Source: Paragonimus westermani
Lineage: Eukaryota; Platyhelminthes; Trematoda; Plagiorchiida; Troglotrematidae
NCBI GenBank assembly: GCA_008508345.1
Contig: QNGE01002994.1
Span: forward strand, 7,885-71,884
Direction of reading: 5' to 3'
Length of the DNA stretch: 64,000 nt
The translations under genes and the position numbers were made by a program. Under the pieces are notes generated by a model. The model searched no databases. It saw only the letters and a list, made by a program, of their open reading frames with translations, and had not been told where the DNA came from. Position 1 is the stretch's first letter. Each line of letters begins with the position of its first letter. Shown here piece by piece: positions 57,900 through 64,000 of the stretch.

Positions 57900-58791
57900 G
57901 AGGATCAAAATCCCCTGGCCGCAGCCGTTTGAGGACAAGGATGTGCGGAGTTTCCTGGAAGATTTCGAGGACGTGGCGGAAGCGGTCGGAATGAAGGCAT
58001 ACCGGGCAAAGCTGGCGGCCCTGCGGATGCTACTCAAGGGCAGGGCTAAGGCGGTGCTGCATGCGGCGCGTTGGGGCCCTGCGAAGCTGGAGTGGGCCGC
58101 CGCAAAGGAGGTGCTGATCGCCATGTTTGACAGCCCCGCCGATTGCCAGGAGGAAATGAGGTGGTTCAAGGGCGCCAGGCTTGGACCAGGAGGCGAGGCC
58201 CTCGTTTACGCCATGTCTCTGCGGACAGCGTTGTCGAGAGCCCTGCCACATTTGGACCAGGACTCAGAACAATGCCTGCTGATGGCACAGTTCTTGGACG
58301 GAGTGCCACCAACAGTCCGGGATCAGCTCAGAGTTGCTCTCATCACACAGCCCATGACGCTGGAACAATTGGCCGATGCAGCTCGACAATTGCTTGCAGA
58401 AAATGCCGCGACAGTCAACGAGGTGGGGGCAGGCAAACCGAGTGACCCGAATGACCTTCGAAGCGCAGTGGAAAAGTTGACTCAGGAAGTGGCGGCTTTG
58501 AAGATGAAAAAAGAGGAGAACCGTGGCGATATCTGTTACGGATGTGGAAGGCGAGGACACTGGCGAAGATTTTGCTCACTCGGCAAGAAAAGGTCGTACT
58601 TTAACAAGCGTTTCTTCCATTGTTCTTTGTTTCGGAAGGGGGATCCCGTAATAGGAGCGGTTGGTAAGACAGCAGTTCAGGCTAGGTTAGAAGTCAATGG
58701 TAGCTCGGAGTACTGTTTGATTGACGCTGTGGCCACGATTTCATTGACTGGGCCGAGGACAGGAAGATTGTGCAGCCGTGTGCGATGGTAG
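57900..58791 (+). pseudogene. gag: Gypsy gag with start of protease, second copy
   Basis: The homologous start ATG is ATC here, but the Trp that is a stop in the 4-kb copy is intact (I-K-I-P-W-P). The frame is open from 57820 to 58791. The CCHC knuckle is intact; the protease box is again D-A-V. The capsid-like part differs at many residues from the other copy; the region after the knuckle is almost unchanged. Confidence 0.85.
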
Positions 58792-59084
58792 TGCGAACGG
58801 TCGGTGGGTTCACCATCAACGTTGATGGTCTTGCAAAATAACATGTCCGAATCGTTCGTCATTGCCCCTGACGCACGTCAGACTATCTTGATGGCGGATT
58901 TTCTTGACCGCGTTGAGGCCGTAATTGGTTTGAAGCATGATAACCTGGTAACGAAATATGGGGTCGTTCTACTAGTGGAAAAGCGCAAAACCCAGTTTGG
59001 ACGGATTGAAGTGAACGCACCCAGAGCAATGCCACCTTGTGACAATCAGTTACTGAATGAAGTGATAGGCAAATTTCAGGAATT
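58792..59084 (+). pseudogene. pol: Protease/pre-RT region of second copy
   Basis: It reads the same as 4976-5268 and ends at the same junction base. Confidence 0.75.
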
Positions 59085-59565
59085 AGCCGTCTGAACGTGA
59101 AGGGGGCGCTTGAGTCCGAACGGCATCCGTTTGAAGCGGTATTGCTTTTCGCCGTTTGTGAACGCTGTTTTATCTCGGTCCGATTATTTGATTGGGACCT
59201 GTCAATATCCGGACCGTAAGTCCAACACTGTAAACACCCGGGTGATCTGCAGCTTGTCAAAAATCTCCACCACCGACAGGACTGTTACGACTTTATTGAT
59301 CAGTATCTCGTTCAGCCGCCTGAATTCGACAGAGAATCGAAATTTACCATTAGGCTTCTTTACCAGCAAGACAGGAGAATTGAACGGGCTATGCACCTCC
59401 TCGATGAGTTCTTCCTTCAGCATGTCCTTCACTTGTCGTTCAATTTCCGGCTGCAAGTGCATCGGAATTCTTCGGGGGTCGAATGGCCGAAATCGCCTTG
59501 ACTCGATGGGGATTTCGTGTCCAACCCAGTCACAACAGCACTACAGGTCTTGATCCGTAGTGAAC
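59085..59565 (-). pseudogene. pol: Inverted RT fragment of second copy
   Basis: It reads the same as 5269-5749, with the same stops and the same truncation before YxDD. Confidence 0.85.
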
Positions 59566-59723
59566 AATTCCTGAAATTTGCCTATCACTTCATTCAGTAA
59601 CTGATTGTCACAAGGTGGCATTGCTCTGGGTGCGTTCACTTCAATCCGTCCAAACTGGGTTTTGCGCTTTTCCACTAGTAGAACGACCCCATATTTCGTT
59701 ACCAGGTTATCATGCTTCAAACC
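59566..59723 (-). pseudogene. pol: Start of inverted right arm, cut by gap
   Basis: Equivalent to 5750-5907. The sequence breaks at N 59724, so whether the full second arm existed here is unknown. Confidence 0.75.
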
Positions 59724-59724
59724 N

Positions 59725-60111
59725 TACTTGCTCGGCCGACGTTTCCATGTGGAGACCGACCACAAACCGCTGGAGTGGTTTAAATTGGCGAAGGACCCCC
59801 GAGGGAGGCTGGCTCGTTGGGCGTTATGACTACAGGAGTACGACTTCACAATTCGCCATGTAGCCTGGAAGGAGAACTGTGTGCCCTATTTGCTTTCCCG
59901 AACGCACCACCTGGATGAGGTCCACAAGGACGTGACCGGAGTTAACAGTGTCGAACTGGAGAGTGATCTCGGAAAGTTACAAGCAGCACAGAGGATGGAT
60001 ACAGCGATCCTGGTGGTGATTGACCGACTGTTGTCGGGCGGACAACCGCCAGAAGACGAAGTGAATCCGGAATTGAAAGCTTTCAGAATGCAGTGGTCCG
60101 ATTTGCAGCTA
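59725..60111 (+). pseudogene. pol: Gypsy RNase H end and integrase N-terminal region
   Basis: [19 protein letters not shown], stop, L-Q-E-Y-D-F-T-I-R-H-V and Y-L-L-S-R are the end of RNase H and the tether. The following D-T-A-I-L-V-V-I-D-R-L and M-Q-W-S-D-L-Q-L lead into integrase, which is absent. It joins directly to the inverted LTR tip. Confidence 0.8.
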
Positions 60112-60156
60112 AATAGTGATGTGAGTAGTATGCTGCGACCGTCTATCCTCACTACA
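60112..60156 (-). repeat. 45-bp inverted LTR tip
   Basis: It is the reverse complement of 57573-57617 at 43 of 45 bases and ends exactly at CTACA before TTAG. Confidence 0.8.
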
Positions 60157-60160
60157 TTAG

Positions 60161-61002
60161 ATTAAGCGTAACGCTAAACAGGCGTGTCGGCACTTTGCAA
60201 TCACGTGACTGATCAGCGGTATCGGTGGACTGTCAGAAATACACCGGTGTCCAGTGAACAATGGGTTACTTCATAAGGTTCACCAGTGCACTGGTATCAT
60301 CTCTCACTCTTTGGCTGGACAGTCGTTCGAGGTACCGACTAGCCTGATTGCGGACTGGTTTACAAGTGGGAGGGGATACATACAAGGGATACTTACTCAC
60401 GAACATGTTCAAATGCAATGAACCGGAATTATTGTTTTACCTACTCTTGAGGTAGGGCCCCGCGTAAATCGAGTTGATTTTAATGGTGTCACTTAAATGA
60501 GGGATGGTCCAACAGTCTTTTTTTCTGCAGTATGGTGAATGAAGTACTTGGAAAAATGTTGAGAATCTGGCCGTTCATAGAAAAAGATCAGTAGTGTCTT
60601 ACAGTGGATTTACCGTCCATTCGGAAGGTTTGCATGGACAGGAAATTCCCCACTACTTGTCTACAGTGGCTTAACAACAGATTGATCAAGAAATGTAAGC
60701 AAATCGTGCTTCTTTTTTTTCTTGACAGTCGCATGACAAATCCAATTTTATAAGACTCAACAACAGTAAACCGATTCTTCTGCCGCCGAAAGCATCTCCC
60801 CAACCACAGGTACTAGATACCAACTTTTTATTTGTGAACTTCGACTACTCAAAAACCCGTCCGTGACAGGATATAGAAATGATAAATTTGGCGAAACGTT
60901 AAACTGGATATTATTCTTCTATTTAATTCTGCATTGCTAATTTTCAAGCTATAACCCGTGATTTGCAGCAAAAATCCTTTAACAGTTCGGTTCAGCTTTT
61001 AG
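60161..61002. other. Intron-like DNA, no feature recognised
   Basis: Nothing recognised; ends in a pyrimidine-containing acceptor TTCAGCTTTTAG. Confidence 0.4.
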
Positions 61003-61254
61003 GTGTACCCTTTGACTATCTTACCAAAGGCGATTAATCGATTTGGGATGTATTCTGATTGTCACTGCCAAGTGAGTGAACATTTTCAGGTCTGTCTAGC
61101 TGCTTATTTCTCACCGTTGAAATTAAAAGACTTCGAAATGTGCAAAGTGAATGGAACAAACGAGGGAGAAAATGCCCCGGTAGATGAGTTTCTTACCTGT
61201 CAGAATGCTTTAATCAGCGACTATACTGAGACTGTTCATACTGAAGAGAAGTAG
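61003..61254 (+). CDS. Candidate terminal exon
   Basis: The acceptor is CAGCTTTTAG. The frame is open in phase 0 from GTG for 83 codons to TAG (61252-61254). It has an I-N-R-F-G-M-Y-S-D-C-H-C segment and an acidic tail (T-N-E-G-E-N-A-P-V-D-E-F; T-E-T-V-H-T-E-E-K). Phase 0 would fit the exit of the exon at 52229-52355, but missing exons between them are likely. No family recognised. Confidence 0.3.
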   Translation: MYPLTILPKAINRFGMYSDCHCQVSEHFQVCLAAYFSPLKLKDFEMCKVNGTNEGENAPVDEFLTCQNALISDYTETVHTEEK

Positions 61255-61954
61255 CGGTTTACTGTCTCCACTATGGTTTGGTCAGGGAAGGTGACCCTGA
61301 ACCAGCGAACACCCACTAACCAGGTAGTAAGTAAAGTGGCGATAACCGCTTATAGTGGAAACAAATGCAGACAGCTATAATATAGACAATCATGTTGTTC
61401 TCCGCCGCCCCCCTCCACTAGTGACACTAGTGTGACCGACCATATTTCTCGGAATTGGTCACTGTACGGTTGCTCATCGCACTAGACCGGGGTTTCCGGT
61501 TTGTTGATGCCAGTGGCATACATCTTGTATTGTCCAATGCTGCTACTGGCGGTTTAAAGGAACCACGAAGCGCCGAACAAAGATACTATCATGGTTTGTA
61601 TAGCCCTTGACCTTCCAAGTGAACAAGGTTAGTACGTGTCACTCGCTAAGCTGAGTTCGTGGCCGTACACATCGCCGACATCTCTGGCGTGACAGTGTGT
61701 TGCAGTCTTTGGCGAGCCTGTATCGGTAAGGTTGCTGATTCTTCTGTTGACTCATCAGTCCACGTCGATTTTGCACAAGTTTCCTCCTCTTGACATTCGC
61801 ATCTGTTTGAAGCTGCACTGTTTAGCAGCCCACTGTCAAACTGAACGGCACCGCGAGTCACAGTGCCCACAGATTGGGCTCAAATCTAGAAAGGATTATC
61901 ATGGTGAGCTACAAGCCTGGTGGGTATAAGCTAAATGGGCATGCCTAAGTCACA
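61255..61954. other. No feature recognised
   Basis: Possible 3' flank of the preceding exon; no repeat or motif. Confidence 0.4.
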
Positions 61955-62160
61955 CTAAGTAGAACCTAATCTTCGTTCATATAGACGTTCCATCTCTTCA
62001 ACTGTATTGTGAGGTGGGGATGGTAGAAAAACTGCCTTATCTTCTAGTAAAAACTGCGAAACCTGGGCATCAGATGTGATCATAACTTGATGTTGAGAAG
62101 CGTTAGCTTGGTAAATGTGGTCGGTGCAAGCAGAATTATGTTTTCGTGCCAATTCAAAGG
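61955..62160 (-). other. Minus-strand open frame, possible exon
   Basis: A coding-like peptide (L-L-E-D-K-A-V-F-L-P-S-P-P; V-E-E-M-E-R-L-Y-E-R-R-L) ends G-S-T-stop, with a weak GTTCTA donor before the stop. The acceptor upstream is poor. Unrecognised. Confidence 0.25.
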
Positions 62161-62736
62161 TCTTTTGCTTTTTTCACTGAAGTGAAGCCTCTCTGAATTT
62201 TGTGGTCAGTTATCCAATGTAAGGGTTCTACTGTGAACTGTATCGATTGTTATTCCGTTGGTTAGGTATTTAAGGTTTTCACCCCAACAGTACAAATTAC
62301 TTTGATGTGTACTGTCCCATCGAATGTAATAACCTCGTTTTGACTAAGCTGATGTTACGCTGATCTTCAGTTCCGCATCAGAGGCCCGATTACGAATTAG
62401 AGAGATTTTAATACATTCGATTCAGTCTGTTGTCTGTGTAGTTGACAGAGCAGCTTGCTGGCCTTCTTGTTCTAAACGTTATTCTAAACGGTGTATAATC
62501 CTTCCCGTGCATCACCTAATAAGTTCTCGTACTCAGCCTTCCACACAGTACAAAGCGTCCGCTATTCGGTACAACAGCTGTCGTAGTGAAGTGGTCGATT
62601 GCGACTTACCCGTAATCAATTCCACTATTCCTTTGGTGCTGTAGAGGATACATCTCTGTGGGTTCTGTATAGGATGGTTCACTCAACCAGAGTGAGCTTG
62701 CAGTAAATTGTCGCATACACTGGGGAATCACGATCG

Positions 62737-62960
62737 GTCAACAGCGCTATTCTCGCTCATCTGGTTGAAAGCGGGCACCAGGTGAAAACTGACGAAGCTT
62801 TCAAAGTGGTATATCGCGTGCCAGGCAACCGATCAAAAGCTGTCCGAATTAGAACACTTTGTACTGCCGAGGCTATCGGAATCAGGCTGGTTGACCCGAT
62901 ATTATGTCATCAAAAACGGTTTGTTCAGACGCTGCACCGACCATGGCCAAAAATCCATCG
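62737..62960 (+). pseudogene. Penelope-like GIY-YIG C-terminal fragment
   Basis: S-A-I-L-A-H-L-V-E-S-G-H-Q-V and A-F-K-V-V-Y-R-V, then T-A-E-A-I-G-I-R, K-R-F-V-Q-T-L and P-W-P, are the conserved tail of Penelope-like GIY-YIG proteins. The frame is uninterrupted here, so this copy is less decayed than the one at 32056-32213. Confidence 0.7.
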
Positions 62961-63112
62961 GATCGGTGGCCAACCGACGCGGTCAAACCAATGGATAAGC
63001 GTGACGTAACCGACCAATCATGCCATCGCCAACTGACTGACCAGTGACCTCGTTTCTCTGTAATGAGTCTGATCGATATCTCGATCTAACTCTACTCAAT
63101 CCTGATATAATT

Positions 63113-63152
63113 GTACCGGCCTGAAGATGAATTATCGAAAACATATGTTCGC
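63113..63152 (+). ncRNA. Degenerate hammerhead-like motif downstream of GIY-YIG
   Basis: CTGAAGA at 63121-63127 and GAAA at 63137-63140, 9 bases apart, stand about 160 bp after the GIY-YIG end, where Penelope-like terminal ribozymes are expected. Stem II can form only two or three pairs, so it is probably decayed. Confidence 0.3.
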
Positions 63153-64000
63153 CTATATGTCTTTATTCGCATACACTGGACACTGGTTGTCTTCAGTTCT
63201 CACGATAGTTATCAGTCTACATTCATTCAACTGGCTCCTTAATTTATCGACGGATAGATGACCAATTTACCAGAGGTATTGGAACCTGGTTGTCTGTGGC
63301 CGCGCTATACGTTCTTTCTTCACCCATCGTGTACCTGCCATCCTACCTCTTCAGTGTCAATCAACCGTTGCGTATCAGTCTTCCCATCGGTAAATCAGCT
63401 GTGCAATCTCATTCGCCGTTACACGACACGCAGTAGATTCGGGAACACTTCTTGGGATATCTTAAACTGATATCAAGTCACTTGAACTTGATATCGGAAT
63501 ACGAGAAAACTGACAACGAGTCAGTCTAAACTAGAAAAGGCTGTATAGGTGACAGTTTGACGTCACCATCAGTTATTCGATAAACCTTCAGTCTACACGT
63601 TTCTATATACCCAACAGAGCTTTTCGGATTCTAGTGATGGAGAAGCTGTAGATTAGGAATATGCAAGCTTAACCATCGTTGGATGTACCGCCGTGTAAAA
63701 CCTGGTTTATCTTCATTTTGTTGGAATGCATGCTCAAACAGAAATTCACTGTTGGCTGCCCTTCCAACTAAAGGTGAGGCGTGTTATGAATACCTCTCCA
63801 TCGTTGGATATGCTGTGATATATTTGACATTCTGACATCTATATTCGTCGAATATCAGAACAACTGAAGGCCGGTAACCTGCTGTTCATCTTTGGTTGGT
63901 TGATGAGTGTAAACTAGAAGAAGTGGGTTAACATTACTACCTATCAGTACAGTAAGAAAAAAGTGAATACAAAAATAAATCTTACTTCGCTACGTCCAAC
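63153..64000. other. No gene recognised; small perfect hairpin at 63470-63496
   Basis: GATATCAAGT-CACTTGA-ACTTGATATC forms a perfect 10-bp stem. Nothing else is seen up to the window end. Confidence 0.4.

Larger units (their letters stand above)
57573..60156. mobile_element. Second rearranged Gypsy copy with inverted LTR tips and TTAG duplication
   Basis: The order is LTR (+), gag (+), protease (+), fold-back junction, RT (-), start of the right arm (-), N at 59724, RNase H fragment (+), then the 45-bp LTR tip in minus orientation (60112-60156). Both outer ends are thus the same TGTAGTGAGG terminus. The flanks are TTAG (57569-57572) and TTAG (60157-60160), a perfect 4-bp duplication. The stretch 58636-59723 reads the same as 4820-5907, while the LTR and 5' gag differ noticeably between copies. 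Confidence 0.85.

Noticed and set aside
1..64000. Bacterial or phage defence system, operon, origin or riboswitch
   Set aside because: Gene structure, introns, LINEs, SINEs and LTR elements are eukaryotic; no such motif was seen.

Overview
The window looks like nuclear DNA from a parasitic flatworm (trematode or pseudophyllidean cestode). I infer this from the style of its decayed non-LTR endonucleases, its Penelope-like elements with hammerhead-type motifs, and its long introns packed with old transposons. I could not search a database, so the species is not fixed. There are no bacterial operons, CRISPR arrays or rRNA genes. Nearly all recognisable coding sequence belongs to broken mobile elements. 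The few likely host sequences are single exons.

Layout: 1-3540 is a decayed non-LTR retrotransposon (+) with 5' UTR, endonuclease, reverse transcriptase (RT) and a terminal C2H2 finger. 3757-7261 is a striking palindromic Gypsy-type LTR element: two arms of about 1.5 kb (LTR, gag, protease) face each other across a 0.48-kb piece of RT. 10952-12135 holds a 305-bp solo LTR of the same family and tRNA-derived SINE copies. 18185-19910 (-) is a second non-LTR family (endonuclease plus linker) with a tRNA-like insertion. 22460-26915 (-) is a decayed Gypsy element (gag, RT, RNase H, integrase) plus a second integrase fragment. 26979-31422 (+) is another LTR element with a nearly complete gag-PR-RT-RH-IN order, broken by assembly gaps.

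32-36 kb is mostly unannotatable, but ends in a likely host terminal exon (35874-36179) resembling a SOCS box. From about 36.9 kb I see a candidate multi-exon host gene (+). Its exons are 36919-37033, 39822-40370, 40530-40681, 47664-47923 and 52229-52355, and possibly 61003-61254. All have GT-AG borders and compatible phases at each proposed join. Its introns carry a non-LTR endonuclease fragment interrupted by a Penelope-like insertion with a 17-bp target duplication, two 532-bp solo LTRs of a third LTR family, hairpin and hammerhead-bearing Penelope pieces, a Penelope RT/GIY-YIG fragment flanked by 350-bp inverted repeats, and a minus-strand non-LTR RT. I do not recognise the protein.

57573-60156 is a second copy of the rearranged Gypsy element. 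It shares the exact fold-back junction of the first copy, and both of its outer ends are the same LTR terminus in opposite orientation, flanked by a perfect 4-bp duplication (TTAG). This suggests that fold-back cDNAs of this family were integrated as such. It is the most unusual structure in the window, although the neighbouring assembly gap means misassembly must be excluded. 62737-63152 is a last Penelope-like 3' end.
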